From the NCBI GenBank assembly GCA_947449835.1, contig CANFSZ010000006.1:17666-81665 (forward strand): a DNA stretch of 64,000 nt. The letters run 5' to 3'. The notes beneath the pieces are model-generated. The model saw nothing but the letters and a program-made list of their open reading frames with translations, did no database searches and was not told where the DNA came from. Below are positions 27,458 to 37,228 of this stretch, one piece after another. Made by a program: the position numbers and the translations under genes. Source of the stretch: Opitutia bacterium (GTDB lineage: Bacteria; Verrucomicrobiota; Verrucomicrobiia; Opitutales; Opitutaceae). The number at the start of each line of letters is the position of its first letter. Within the stretch, counting starts at the first letter, position 1.

Positions 27458-28147
27458 ATGACTCCGCTTCTTCGGGTAACGCGCCCGGTTCATCTCGTGT
27501 TTTTATGGGGATTTTTAATGGCATTCGCGGGCCAAGAATTTTGTGCCCTCCACGCCGCCGAAGCCAGCACCCGCAACGTGATCTGCTTCGGTGACAGCAT
27601 CACGGCGGGCTACGGTCTGGAAAACGCATCCGCCGAAGCCTACCCCGCGCTGCTCCAAAAAAAAATAGATCAAGCCGGGGTGACGACGGACTCGGGCGCG
27701 CGTTGGCGCGTGATAAACGCCGGGCTTAGCGGTGAGACCACCGCTGGCGGAGCGCGTCGCATCGACTGGGTTTTGCGCCAGCCGGTAGAAATTTTCATCC
27801 TCGCGCTCGGCGGCAACGACGGGCTCCGCGGCGTCGATCCCGCCGTTTCTCAAAAAAATCTCCAGACGATCATCGACCACGTGCGCGCCCGCTATCCCGC
27901 GGCCAAAATCGTCCTCGCCGGCATGATGATGCCGCCGAGCATGGGGGAAGATTATGCGCGCGCCTTCGCGACGATGTATCCCACCCTCGCCGCCAAAAAC
28001 GAGCTCACGCTCGTGCCCTTTTTGCTCGAAGGCGTCGGTGGCCAGCCCGAGTTAAACCAGGCCGACGCGATTCACCCCAACCCCGCCGGCCACGCTCGCA
28101 TCGCCGAGACGCTGTGGCGCGGGATTGAGCTTTTGATCACGCGGTGA
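27458..28147 (+). CDS. tesA: TesA-like SGNH/GDSL esterase
   Basis: The 229-residue secreted hydrolase has an N-terminal signal peptide ('[15 protein letters not shown]', cleavage near residue 35). The SGNH blocks are all present: nucleophile Ser47 in '[12 protein letters not shown]', block II Gly in '[12 protein letters not shown]', block III 'LGGNDGLRG' with Asn, and the Asp/His pair in '[10 protein letters not shown]'. The family hydrolyses arylesters, acyl-CoA thioesters and lysophospholipids in the periplasm. ATG 27458 is chosen over 27422 because it gives a normal signal peptide. The gene is divergent from ybbA-ybbP. Confidence 0.92.
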   Translation: MTPLLRVTRPVHLVFLWGFLMAFAGQEFCALHAAEASTRNVICFGDSITAGYGLENASAEAYPALLQKKIDQAGVTTDSGARWRVINAGLSGETTAGGARRIDWVLRQPVEIFILALGGNDGLRGVDPAVSQKNLQTIIDHVRARYPAAKIVLAGMMMPPSMGEDYARAFATMYPTLAAKNELTLVPFLLEGVGGQPELNQADAIHPNPAGHARIAETLWRGIELLITR

Positions 28148-28174
28148 GCGCGACGCAAAGCTCGCGCTCACCGC
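28141..28174 (+). terminator. Strong hairpin overlapping the tesA stop codon
   Basis: A perfect 13-bp inverted repeat (28141-28153 with 28162-28174; gcggtgagcgcga and its complement) has an 8-base loop and contains the TGA stop of tesA at 28145-28147. No T-run follows, so it may stabilise or end the message with help from other factors. Confidence 0.5.
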
Positions 28175-28439
28175 TGTCTGTGAAGCAGGGTCCTCAACGG
28201 GCTCCAAACATGCTTCTAAAAACCCGGTCGAGACTTTTACGGTATCAGGACTTACCCAATCGACGCGTGAACGCATTTGCCCACCGGAAATCCTTGTTCG
28301 GTTCCGGTTAAAAAACTCAGCGGATCAGAACCGCCAAACCTCGCGCATCGTCTCGAAGCAGCGGGCGCATAATTTTTCGACGTCGCGCCGTTTTCGCGTT
28401 TCTCGCGCGACATTCTTCGCACACTCGTATCATCACCTC

Positions 28440-31058
28440 ATGATGGCCAAACCCCGCCGCCTCTCCACCGCCACGTTTCTCGTGGTCTTAGCCGCGACAG
28501 TCCCGATCACCTCCGCCGCGCCCGGCGACCCGCTCACGCTGTGGTACGATCAACCGTCCGAGAAATGGACCGATGCGCTCCCGCTCGGCAACGGCCGCCT
28601 CGCCGCCATGGTTTATGGCGGTCCCCTCCGCGAACACCTCCAGCTCAACGAAGACACGCTCACCTCCGGCGAGCCCCCGGCCGATCTTCGCTCGCTCGAT
28701 CTCACCCAAGATTTCGATCACGTCACCGCGCTCATCAAAGCCGGCAAAAATGCCGAAGCCGATACCTACGTCACCAAAAACTGGCTCGGTCGTAACCAAC
28801 AGTGCTACCAGCCGCTCGGCGATCTCTGGCTCGATTTCAACGGCCACGGCGCGGTGACCGATTATCGCCGTTGGCTCGATCTCACCACCGCCACCGCCGG
28901 CGTGAGCTTTCGCCGCGACGGCGCGATGTTCACGCGGGAATACCTCGCCAGCGCGCCTGACCAAGTCATCGCACTCCGCCTCCGCACGGACCAACCCGGC
29001 ACCCTCGCTTTCAAAACTTCGTTTTCATCCGTCCATCCCTCCGCCAAATCCGCCAAGGCCGACGACGAGCTCATTTTTCGTGGCCAAGTCCCCGGATATG
29101 TCAGCCGCCGCGAGCTCAAGATAATCGAACAGTGGGGCGACCAACGCAAATACCCCGAGCTCTACCAAGCCGACGGCACACGCCGCCCTCACGCCGCCCA
29201 AGTCCTCTACGGCGCCGACATCGACGGCAAAGGCACGTTCTTCGAAGCCCGCCTCACCATCCGCACCGATGGCAAACTCATCGTCGAGGCAGACTCCCTC
29301 CGCGTCGAGGGCGCCACCGAGGCCACGATCTTCGTCACCGCCGCCAGCAGTTTCAACGGCCCCGATAAAAGCCCCAGCCGCGAGGGCCTCGATCCTGCGT
29401 TGCGCACCACGCACGACCTGCGCGAAGCCGCCGCGCAATCCTACGCCACGCTCCGCGAACGCCACCTCGCCGATTACTCCGCGCTCTTTGATCGCGTAAC
29501 GCTGCGCCTCGACGGCGACGTCGCCAAAAATCAACTTCCCACCGACGCCCGAATCCCGGCCTTTCGCCAGACCGGCGACCCTGCCCTCGCCGCGCTTCTG
29601 TTTCACTACGGACGTTATCTCATGATCGCGGGCTCCCGCGTCGGCACCCAGCCGCTCAACCTCCAAGGCAAGTGGAACGACCTCGTCATCCCGCCTTGGG
29701 CCTCGAGCTACACGGTCAACATCAACGCCGAGATGAATTACTGGCCGGTCGAAACCACGAACCTCTCCGAACTCCACGAACCGTTTTTCCGTCTCATCCG
29801 CGAAACCGCAGCCAACGGCACGCGCACCGCCCGCGACATGTATCACCGCCGCGGTTGGGTCGCGCACCACAACACGTCGCTCTGGCGCGATAGTTTTCCT
29901 GTCGACGGCACCGCCACCGCCGCTTTCTGGAACATGGCGGCCGGCTGGTTTAGCTCGCACCTTTGGGAACATTGGCTGTTCACCGGCGACCGCGCCTTCC
30001 TCGCCGACGAAGCGTATCCGCTCCTGCGCGGCGCCGCCGAATTTTACGCTGATTGGCTCGTCCCCGACGAACGCGGTCAACTCGTGACCCCAGTCAGCAC
30101 GTCGCCCGAAAATTCCTTCATCGGCCCCGACGGTAAAAAAGCCGCCGTCACCCAAGGCTCCACGATGGACATCGCGATCATCCGCGAAACCTTCACCCGC
30201 ACGATCGCCGCCGCCGAACTACTGGGCCGCGACTCCACGCTCGTAACTGAACTGCGCGAAAAACTCAGCCGCCTCGCGCCCTACCGCGTCGGCGCCCGCG
30301 GCCAGCTCCAGGAATGGCGCACCGATTACGTCGAGGCCGAACCCAAACACCGTCACCTCTCGCACCTCTACGGTTTTCACCCCGGCAACCAGATAAACCC
30401 TGACGCCACGCCCGAACTTTTCCGCGCCGTCGCCCGCACGCTCGAGCTCCGCGGTGACGAAGCCACCGGCTGGTCAATGGGTTGGAAAATCAATCTGTGG
30501 GCCCGCCAACTCGACGGCGACCACGCCTACACGATCATTAAAAATCTCTTCAATCTCGTCGGCACCTCCGAGACGTCTATGAAAGGCGGCGGCTTGTACC
30601 GCAACCTCTTCGATGCGCACTCGCCGTTTCAGATCGACGGCAACTTCGGCTACACCGCCGGTCTCGCGGAAATGCTCGTGCAAAGCCACGCCGGCGTCCT
30701 TCAGCTTCTGCCGGCGCTCCCGTCGGCGTGGCCGAGTGGCGCGGTTACAGGCCTCAAAGCCCGCGGCGGCTTCGAAATCGATCTCGCTTGGGCCGACGGC
30801 AAACTCACCCGCGCCGCGATTCGTTCCACACTCGGCGGCAACATGCGTCTCCGCACCGCCACGCCCGTCATCATCACTGACGCCCAACCCACGCTCGCCC
30901 GTGGCGTGAATCCCAACCCGTTTTTCGCCACGGTCGCCGCCGGCTCGCCCGAGATCGCCGCTGCGGCCGCGTTGCCCGTGGTCACGCTGCGTCCGACGGT
31001 GACCGTCGATTTTCCGACCAAGGCTGGCGTGACGTACACGCTCACGCCCGCGCCTTGA
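28440..31058 (+). CDS. Glycoside hydrolase family 95 (alpha-L-fucosidase type)
   Basis: The 872-residue secreted enzyme has a signal peptide (cleavage near 'TSAAPGDPL') and a long N-terminal beta domain starting '[21 protein letters not shown]', the GH95 hallmark. The (alpha/alpha)6 catalytic domain has '[10 protein letters not shown]', '[15 protein letters not shown]' (Asn pair used in catalysis) and '[17 protein letters not shown]'. '[20 protein letters not shown]' carries the conserved Asp, followed by a C-terminal beta domain. GH95 members are inverting 1,2-alpha-L-fucosidases, and some act on alpha-L-galactosides. It stands alone, 292 bp after tesA. Likely targets are fucosylated plant or algal polysaccharides or host glycans. 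Confidence 0.93.
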   Translation: MMAKPRRLSTATFLVVLAATVPITSAAPGDPLTLWYDQPSEKWTDALPLGNGRLAAMVYGGPLREHLQLNEDTLTSGEPPADLRSLDLTQDFDHVTALIKAGKNAEADTYVTKNWLGRNQQCYQPLGDLWLDFNGHGAVTDYRRWLDLTTATAGVSFRRDGAMFTREYLASAPDQVIALRLRTDQPGTLAFKTSFSSVHPSAKSAKADDELIFRGQVPGYVSRRELKIIEQWGDQRKYPELYQADGTRRPHAAQVLYGADIDGKGTFFEARLTIRTDGKLIVEADSLRVEGATEATIFVTAASSFNGPDKSPSREGLDPALRTTHDLREAAAQSYATLRERHLADYSALFDRVTLRLDGDVAKNQLPTDARIPAFRQTGDPALAALLFHYGRYLMIAGSRVGTQPLNLQGKWNDLVIPPWASSYTVNINAEMNYWPVETTNLSELHEPFFRLIRETAANGTRTARDMYHRRGWVAHHNTSLWRDSFPVDGTATAAFWNMAAGWFSSHLWEHWLFTGDRAFLADEAYPLLRGAAEFYADWLVPDERGQLVTPVSTSPENSFIGPDGKKAAVTQGSTMDIAIIRETFTRTIAAAELLGRDSTLVTELREKLSRLAPYRVGARGQLQEWRTDYVEAEPKHRHLSHLYGFHPGNQINPDATPELFRAVARTLELRGDEATGWSMGWKINLWARQLDGDHAYTIIKNLFNLVGTSETSMKGGGLYRNLFDAHSPFQIDGNFGYTAGLAEMLVQSHAGVLQLLPALPSAWPSGAVTGLKARGGFEIDLAWADGKLTRAAIRSTLGGNMRLRTATPVIITDAQPTLARGVNPNPFFATVAAGSPEIAAAAALPVVTLRPTVTVDFPTKAGVTYTLTPAP

Positions 31059-31925
31059 TCAGCGCTTTTTAAGCAACTGCGCGCGGGCGGATTCGAGTCG
31101 CGCGCGCTCTTTTTCTGTGAGACTGCCGATGCCCGACTGCGCGATTTTATCGAGGAGCGCGTCCACTTCGCTCGTGGCCGTCTGATCGAGCACGCGTGGG
31201 CGCACGGGCTCGACGCGGTTGGGCTCCACCTTGCGCACGGGATCGGGCACCACGCGCAGCTGGGGCTTTTTGCGCCCGAATGAAATTTTCGGCCAACGGA
31301 TCGCGGGCAAGGTCAGTCGGCCTTGTTTCCAACGTACAAACGCGAGCGCCCAACCCGTCGTCGCCCAAAGCATGATTAAGTGCGACGCATCGCGCGCCGC
31401 GAGCGCCATGAGCGAATAAAGCCCGACGAGAATCGCCGCCACCCAGCCCGCTTTGAGATTAAAAAAGGTAGGCATTTCCGGGTAGATCGCGGCAAAAGCC
31501 ACAAACAACGCGAGTGCGCCCGCTCCGCCCGACCACGACGCCGGCAGCCACGTCCCGACCACCGTAAAAATTAGCGGCGTCACCAAGTACACTCCGGCGT
31601 AAAGACTCAGAAACGAGCGGCGCCCAAACACGCGTTCCACTTCACGCCCGAACCACACGATCATAAACATATCGACCACGAAGCTCAGACTCGGCGGATT
31701 CACGAAGCCATACGTGACGATGCGCCAAACTTCCCCGTGTAGCACCGCGGCGCTGTTAAACGGCAACCACCCCAAAAGCGCCGTCAGGCCCAAGGCGGTA
31801 AAAAGCGTCGTCACCAACATCGACGCGACAAAAACCGCCACGATCAAGTGCGCCGCAAAAACAGGATAACCGCGCACCCAAGTCACAGGCTGATGGTCGT
31901 CGCGAGCTTCGTAGGGATTAAACAT
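31059..31925 (-). CDS. Rhomboid-family membrane protein with C-terminal DUF6576-like segment
   Basis: The 288-residue protein has six hydrophobic segments in 20-200 and a cytoplasmic tail. Rhomboid features include 'GEVWRIVTYGFVNPP' (L1-like region) and 'FGREVERVFGRRSFLSLYAG'. In the active-site region, where 'G-A-S-G-A' is expected, the sequence reads 'WSGGAGALALF', so the catalytic Ser is either Ala or displaced by one to two residues. The second catalytic residue region is 'ASHLIMLWATTG', with His present but the following Gly lost. The tail ends with 'LLDKIAQSGIGSLTEKERARLE', typical of the DUF6576 segment in rhomboid-like proteins. Intramembrane protease activity is uncertain. Confidence 0.72.
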   Translation of the reverse strand: MFNPYEARDDHQPVTWVRGYPVFAAHLIVAVFVASMLVTTLFTALGLTALLGWLPFNSAAVLHGEVWRIVTYGFVNPPSLSFVVDMFMIVWFGREVERVFGRRSFLSLYAGVYLVTPLIFTVVGTWLPASWSGGAGALALFVAFAAIYPEMPTFFNLKAGWVAAILVGLYSLMALAARDASHLIMLWATTGWALAFVRWKQGRLTLPAIRWPKISFGRKKPQLRVVPDPVRKVEPNRVEPVRPRVLDQTATSEVDALLDKIAQSGIGSLTEKERARLESARAQLLKKR

Positions 31926-32066
31926 GGCCGAGAAATAAAAACCTGTTCGCGCCTAACACGCACGGCAAGCCGCGAGCAACCTGAGTTCGAGCGACCTGGA
32001 TAGATCGCGATCGCGCCGTGCATCCAGCGCCCCGCCCTGAGTCCTCGCCGATCAGTGCGGGCTTTT

Positions 32067-32666
32067 TCAACCCTGCGTCGTGAGATAGGCCTCGATCGCC
32101 TTAAGAATTTCCATCCGCCCGCTCTTGGTTTTCGAGGAGCTCACGATGAACGGCGGCGGCTCTTCGCGCCAGGTCGTAAGTTTCGCCATGAAAACTTTTA
32201 CGTTGGCCGCCGTCTGGGTCGCGGATTGTTTGTCCGCCTTCGTGAAAACGAGCGTGCACGGCGTGCGGCAACTCCCGAGCCAACGCAGAAACTCCACGTC
32301 GATCTCCTGCGGCGGCAAACGCGAGTCGATGAGCACGAACACGCAGCGAAGATTTTCCCGCTGCTCGAGATAATCCGCCACGGCCTCGTTGAAACCGAAA
32401 CGGGCCTGCTTGGAGACGTTCGCGTAGCCGTAGCCCGGCAAATCCACGAGGCACCACGAGCCGTTCATGATGAAAAAATTGATCAACTTCGTCTTGCCCG
32501 GCGTATCGGAGACCATCGCTAAATCGCGTTTCTCCGCGAGGAGGTTGATGAGCGAGGATTTGCCGACGTTTGAGCGACCGATGAAAGCAAACTCCGGCCG
32601 GTTCCAATTGGGACACGACTTCAGGTCGGGCTTACTGACTTCGAATACGGCGGATTTGATTTTCAT
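32067..32666 (-). CDS. engB: Ribosome biogenesis GTPase EngB (YihA/YsxC)
   Basis: The essential TRAFAC GTPase for large-subunit assembly has 199 residues from the ATG at 32666, the usual length. Longer starts would add residues that do not fit the family. It has 'AFIGRSNVGKSSLINLL' (G1), the T of G2 in 'SDTPGKTK', 'DLPGYGYANVSK' (G3) and 'VFTKADK' (G4). The G5 region is 'FIVSSSKTKSGRMEIL'. It is monocistronic. Confidence 0.94.
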   Translation of the reverse strand: MKIKSAVFEVSKPDLKSCPNWNRPEFAFIGRSNVGKSSLINLLAEKRDLAMVSDTPGKTKLINFFIMNGSWCLVDLPGYGYANVSKQARFGFNEAVADYLEQRENLRCVFVLIDSRLPPQEIDVEFLRWLGSCRTPCTLVFTKADKQSATQTAANVKVFMAKLTTWREEPPPFIVSSSKTKSGRMEILKAIEAYLTTQG

Positions 32667-32795
32667 GGGTGCAAGCGGGCTGGAGAGCCGCGCGAAGCGA
32701 ACACTGTCCGCGAATTCCCCGCCGGTCACGACTGCATTCTTTTCATGCCAACACCGACGGATCGGCTGCTAACTTTTCCCAACACACTGCGCCCT

Positions 32796-33671
32796 TCAAT
32801 GGGCTCCGCGGTAATTTTTCTCTCCAGCCGCGATGCGCACGGGAAACCGATTCTCGGGCGGCGGCAAGGGACACGTTGCAAAGGGCGTAAACGCACACGG
32901 CGGATTCTCCGCGCGGTTGAAATCGAGCACGATTTTGCCGTCCCGCGGACGTTCGGCGTACAAAAACCGCGCCGCCGCATACGTCTCCTCGCCGCTTGTC
33001 GCATCCGAGATCACAAAAAAGAGCGGTTCGCCCGCGCCTTCGTCGATTGGGAGTAATTCATAGGTGCGGCCCTCGCGCGTAAACACCGCCTTACCCGGCA
33101 CCTGCGCCGGCGCGGTCTGACCCAGTCTATTCGTGATCGGCACTTAGCGCGGTTCCGCAAAAGCGACCCACTGCGCCTCAATGCGCCAGCTCGCATCCAC
33201 CGGAAAATAATCGAGCCCGACAAAGTCCCGCCGCCGCGCCGACGCACTGTCCTTCACCCGTAGGCCGATCTTGTCGCCCCGCTTGATCACCAAAAAACTG
33301 ACAGTGCCCGCCGCCACGAGTGTCGGTTGCGCGGTGCCGTAGTTCAGTTCGCCCGTCCGCACCGTTTGGCCTTGGATCGTCGCAGCCACCTCGTCCGCGA
33401 GTTGCACCGTCACCCGACCGTCCGGCCCGAGATTCACGCGGCCAAAATGCGCCGGCCCCGCCGCGAACCGCAGGGTGTTATCCGGCGCAGAGCCCACGGT
33501 GTTTTCACCCGGACTTAACCAATGCAGCCCGATCAACTTGAGCCAACCGTCGGACGCGGTGAGGCGTTGCCCGCTCTCCGTGCGGGCTTGTTCCAATCCA
33601 AAAGAGGATACTTCCGTCGCGCTGATACGGACGGCCAAGCACGTGAAGAGTACAAGGGTCGACAGGCGCAT
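32796..33671 (-). pseudogene. DUF1684 protein interrupted by one in-frame stop
   Basis: From the ATG at 33671 the frame has a signal peptide ('TLVLFTCLAVRISA'), then 'GWLKLIGLHWLSPGENTVGS' and continues to 'WRIEAQWVAFAEPR'. A TAA (33144-33146) follows, and the same frame goes straight on with 'VPITNRLGQTAPAQVPGKAVF', 'FFVISDATSGEETYAAARFLYA', 'VLDFNRAENPPCAFTPFATC' and 'PLPPPENRFPVRIAAGEKNY'. Both halves are well conserved DUF1684, and the join needs only one sense codon in place of TAA (for example Lys). Total length (291 codons) equals a full family member. It is either a recent nonsense mutation or a base-call error. Function of the family is unknown. Confidence 0.82.
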
Positions 33672-33703
33672 CATCCGCAATGCCGCCCAATCTCCGCGCG
33701 CCG

Positions 33704-34015
33704 TCAACAGTTCAACCGGACCGTCTCGCGCACCTGCGCAACGATCGCCAACGAATGCAAGCGCGCCGCTCGTTCGTTGATCGCCGCGCTCACTAATATC
33801 AAGCCGCCCGCCCCGACGCAGATCATCATCATGCCCGCCGCTACATACCCGATTACCACTGCCGTCGCCGCACTCGCGATGCCAGGCATGTTGTGGTGCT
33901 CCGCCAGCCAATAGCGCCGGCAGCCCAAACGTTCAGCGTGCTGCGCAAGCTCACGGTTGAAGTGCAACGTATCAACCAACGTCGCACTAGGGACGACGTT
34001 GAAAAGATCTAGCAC
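33704..34015 (-). pseudogene. N-terminal fragment of a luciferase-like flavin monooxygenase
   Basis: The first two thirds of this 103-codon frame match the start of LLM-class flavin-dependent oxidoreductases: 'LHFNRELAQHAERLGCRRYW' followed by 'LAEHHNMPGIASAATAVVIG' and 'CVGAGGLILVS'. A whole member has about 330 residues. Here the homology stops after the 'VGAGG' strand, and the tail ('AINERAARLHSLAIVAQVRE') has no family resemblance. The usual N-terminal strand is also cut short. It lies directly upstream of the broken DUF1684 gene in a decayed patch. Confidence 0.65.
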
Positions 34016-34099
34016 GAAAACGGAATCATAAACCTATGCCGTGTAATTCCGGAGGGATATCCACCGTCGTCAAAGTACGGCGCCCCTCGCTGGCGCGGT

Positions 34100-34885
34100 C
34101 TACTTACCCGCCGGCTTCGTCGGCTCCACCACGATCGGCGTGCCGATCTTCACGGAGCCCTCGGGCAACGGCTTAAAAACATCCACTTCGGGACCATCGA
34201 CCGCCCGATCAAAATAGGGCCCGCCCGCGGCGAGCATGTCGCGGCAGATCGTGTTTAGGTCACGATTATCGGGATCATCGACGTTCATCAATGCGACCCA
34301 CATGACCCGCGGTTTCTCCTGCGGACTCGTGGGATATTTCCAAGCTTTCACTTCGATGTAGAGTTTTTCGTAGGACGCTTTTTGGAGCTTCCCTTCGTAG
34401 CCCACGGTTTTTTGTCGCATCAACTGCAAGAAACCGAGCCCGCTCGCGGTGACCGAAGCCAAGCCCGTTTCGGGGTTATCCAGCACCTGATCGCCGCCCA
34501 AGTAAGGATTCGGCAACATCCCGTGGCCAAACTCAGCCGTGATCACGATCTCGGGCTTTTGCTTGGGCTGGGTACGCCGAAAACCCTGTGAATCGAGTTG
34601 TTGAGCGATCTCGCGCGCGATCATTTCCGGATCTACGGGCCGCACGAGCGGCTGATCGTTTGGCCGGAGCTGCACTTGCAAAATCGCATAGAGCCGCGGC
34701 CGCGGCGCGGGCGACTGGCCTTTAATTTTCTTTTCAAATTTAGCATCGGGATCGACCTGCGTGCGTACGCCTACATCAAGCTCGCCGGTGTTTTGTTGCG
34801 CCAGCAGACTCTGGCCTATGAGCGCGCTCGCCGCAAAAATCACGACTCCAGTCCAAGAGCGAAAAAAACGCTGAACGCACTTCAT
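34100..34885 (-). CDS. Uncharacterised secreted protein (DUF4136-like pattern)
   Basis: The 261-residue protein has a signal peptide ('WTGVVIFAASALIGQSLLAQ', cleavage about residue 30). The body shows 'RPRLYAILQVQLRPND', 'MIAREIAQQLDSQGFRRT' and 'KPEIVITAEFGHGMLPNPYLGG'. The idea of a helix ending in 'L-x-x-x-G-F' followed by 'P-x-I-x-I' resembles DUF4136 lipoproteins, but there is no lipobox and the match is weak. The C-terminus is Pro/Lys-rich. No operon partner is present. I do not assign a function. Confidence 0.65.
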   Translation of the reverse strand: MKCVQRFFRSWTGVVIFAASALIGQSLLAQQNTGELDVGVRTQVDPDAKFEKKIKGQSPAPRPRLYAILQVQLRPNDQPLVRPVDPEMIAREIAQQLDSQGFRRTQPKQKPEIVITAEFGHGMLPNPYLGGDQVLDNPETGLASVTASGLGFLQLMRQKTVGYEGKLQKASYEKLYIEVKAWKYPTSPQEKPRVMWVALMNVDDPDNRDLNTICRDMLAAGGPYFDRAVDGPEVDVFKPLPEGSVKIGTPIVVEPTKPAGK

Positions 34886-35027
34886 ATTTTTAGTAAGTCA
34901 GTATTCAGCCCAAAATCTATCTCATTTCGCGCTTACCAAAAAAACTCCACTCACGACACGATAAATCATTCTCGCCAACGATCCGTTACACCGCGGCGCT
35001 CGTCTTACGCCACACGCCAAACATCCC

Positions 35028-35732
35028 ATGCGCCTCATTCTCGCCGCACTCGTCTCTTTCGCGCTCAGCCAACACGCCGCCGCCCAAAATCCCGCGACCC
35101 TCCCCGCCGGCGCGGAGGCTCGCGCCAAATCCGATATCGAGGCCGATAAAAAAACCGCCGGCTGGGCCGACTCCCTCGCGCTCAACGACCCCGCTAAAAC
35201 CGCCCGCGTCGCCGCCGTGATCAGCACCCACCTGCGCGCCATCCGCGACTGGCACAACGCCCACCCACCGTCGACCGTGCCCGCCGGCATCAACCCCGTC
35301 ACCGGCCTGCCCCTCAGCGAACTCGACCGCCAAGTCATCGCCAATTCCGCCCAGCCCAAATCCTATCACGCCGACCTCATGACCGGCCTGCGCCGCGAGC
35401 TCACCGAAGCCCAAGTCGAGGCCGTCCTCGACAAATACACCGTCGGCAAAGTCGCCTTCACCCTGAAAGGCTACCAAGCCATCGTGCCCGACCTCACCGC
35501 AGCCGAAACCACCACAATACTCGAATACCTGAAGGAAGCCCGCGAACGCGCGATCGACTTCAAAAACATGAACCAGATCTCAGTGATTTTTGAGATCTAC
35601 AAAACCAAGTCCGAGCAATTTCTCATCAGCAACGGCCGCAACTGGCGCGCGCTCTACAAATCCTACACCGACAACCTCAAAGCTAAAAAAGCCGCCGACG
35701 CCGCCGCAAAGGCTATCGCCACACAGCGCTGA
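35028..35732 (+). CDS. DUF3826 secreted protein
   Basis: The 234-residue exported helical protein has a signal peptide ('LILAALVSFALSQHAAA', cleavage near 19). The DUF3826 features are visible: 'DIEADKKTAGWADSLALNDP' near the N-terminus, 'KTARVAAVISTHLRAIRDWH', 'LTEAQVEAVLDKYTVGKVAF' and the terminal helix with 'EARERAIDFKNMNQISVIFE' and 'IYKTKSEQFLISNGRNW'. The family often accompanies pectin and rhamnogalacturonan degradation genes. Here it is convergent with a GH28 gene, consistent with that link. Its biochemical role is unknown. Confidence 0.82.
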   Translation: MRLILAALVSFALSQHAAAQNPATLPAGAEARAKSDIEADKKTAGWADSLALNDPAKTARVAAVISTHLRAIRDWHNAHPPSTVPAGINPVTGLPLSELDRQVIANSAQPKSYHADLMTGLRRELTEAQVEAVLDKYTVGKVAFTLKGYQAIVPDLTAAETTTILEYLKEARERAIDFKNMNQISVIFEIYKTKSEQFLISNGRNWRALYKSYTDNLKAKKAADAAAKAIATQR

Positions 35733-35804
35733 GGCGCCGCAACCCAGACCCGCGTGCGCCGACGCACCCGTATCGAAAAAGAGCTCACCTACCCGAATCC
35801 TCGC

Positions 35805-37088
35805 TCATCTCTGCGACGCCACCGGCCACGCGTAAGGCTGGCCGTTCACGACGACATTTTTGAGCGTGACGTTTTTGACTACGCCGAGCGCCAGTTTCTC
35901 GTCGTCCAACTTGAGGGTGATATTTTCCAGCGTGAAATCGCGGATCGTGTCGCCGGGATTACCGCGCAACGAACCGAGCGTGCGGTAATCGCCCGAGATG
36001 TTTTTGATCGTAATATTTTCCACGGTGCGACTCGGCGCCGGTTGGCCCTTGAGATCAAAAAATTGCGTCCACGGCGCGACTTGAAAAACCCGGCCGGTGC
36101 CGCTGAGTTTGATTCCGTCGATCACGATATCCGAGTAATGCTGGGGCGTGTCCGGGCGCAGCTTGAGCGTTAGCAAATTCGTGCGGCCCGCGACGGTGCA
36201 ATGGCGCACGCGCACGTGGCGCACGATCGTCGCTTCGCTGCCGCAGGTGATCACGCCGTTGCCGTCACCGAACTCGCAGTTTTCGACCAAAATATTTTCC
36301 ACCGGCGGGCTATCCATGTCTTGGTCGGCGAGCGGCCCTTTGCTGCCCTTGAGCGCGATATTGTCGTCGTTTACCGCGATGAAGCATGTGCGCACGGTGA
36401 CGTTGCGACTGCTGTCGATGTCGATGCCGTCGGTGCTCGGCCCCAAAATAGATCCCGACGTCGGCGCGGTGATGCGCAGCCCTTCGATCACGACGCCGTC
36501 GCAGCGGTAAAGATGCAGATTCCAAAACCCCGAGTCCTGCAACGCGAGCCCCTCGACGCGCACATCTTTGCAACGGTCGATAAACATCAACCGCGGACGC
36601 TCCACTTCCAGGTTGGTGCAACGCGGGTTTTCTTTGCGCCGCTGCCAAAACGCCGCCCAAAACAGAATGCCGTTGCCGTCGATCTTGCCTTTACCGCCGA
36701 TGCGCACGCGGTCCATGTGCTGGGCATTAACGAGCGCCAGGCGCCAAGGCTCGAAGTGGCCCTCGATGCGCGTCTCACGTTTTGGGTAATCTTCGATCCG
36801 ATTCGAGCCGAGCAAGACCGCACCTTCGTCGAGCGTGAGCGCGACGCCGTTTTTCAAGAAAATCGAACCGCTCCGAAACGTCCCTTTTGGAATCACTACC
36901 ACGCCGCCACCCACCGCCGCCGCGTCGATCGCCTGCTGGATCGCCGCCGTGTTGATCGTCTTCGCATCCGCCACCGCGCCGAAATCGGAAATCACGAAAC
37001 GTTTCGCCGCCATCTCGGCGGCGGCGCGCAAGCTGGAGAACGTCACCATGAACATCATGAGCGCCGCGCGGAAAATGTGTGAGTGCAT
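35805..37088 (-). CDS. Glycoside hydrolase family 28 (polygalacturonase-like)
   Basis: The enzyme has 427 residues from the ATG at 37088, chosen because it gives a signal peptide ('FRAALMMFMVTFSSLRAAA'). The right-handed beta-helix starts with 'FVISDFGAVADAKTINTAAI' and 'GGGVVVIPKGTFRSGSIFLK'. Catalytic motifs are 'GPSTDGIDIDSSRNV' and 'NDDNIALKG' (Asp pair, with Asn in place of the usual Cys), and 'GDGNGVITCGSEA' stands where fungal enzymes have 'GHG'. This pattern is common in bacterial GH28 members that act on rhamnogalacturonan or xylogalacturonan side chains. It is predicted to work in the periplasm on galacturonic-acid oligosaccharides. Confidence 0.9.
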   Translation of the reverse strand: MHSHIFRAALMMFMVTFSSLRAAAEMAAKRFVISDFGAVADAKTINTAAIQQAIDAAAVGGGVVVIPKGTFRSGSIFLKNGVALTLDEGAVLLGSNRIEDYPKRETRIEGHFEPWRLALVNAQHMDRVRIGGKGKIDGNGILFWAAFWQRRKENPRCTNLEVERPRLMFIDRCKDVRVEGLALQDSGFWNLHLYRCDGVVIEGLRITAPTSGSILGPSTDGIDIDSSRNVTVRTCFIAVNDDNIALKGSKGPLADQDMDSPPVENILVENCEFGDGNGVITCGSEATIVRHVRVRHCTVAGRTNLLTLKLRPDTPQHYSDIVIDGIKLSGTGRVFQVAPWTQFFDLKGQPAPSRTVENITIKNISGDYRTLGSLRGNPGDTIRDFTLENITLKLDDEKLALGVVKNVTLKNVVVNGQPYAWPVASQR

Positions 37089-37228
37089 GAGACAAAGGCT
37101 CGCGCAGCACACCGCCGAATTCAAATCCCGACACTCACGTTCCGCACGCCTTTCACGGGACAGTCTGAATTTCTGCCCTTTATCTTTCGCGCCTGCTACA
37201 ACCTTCACGTCTTAAAAGAGGCAGCAGT

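Noticed and set aside
33144..33146. Stop-codon recoding (selenocysteine, pyrrolysine or readthrough) at the DUF1684 TAA
   Set aside because: TAA is not a known Sec or Pyl codon, and no readthrough element was recognised. A mutation or sequencing error is simpler.
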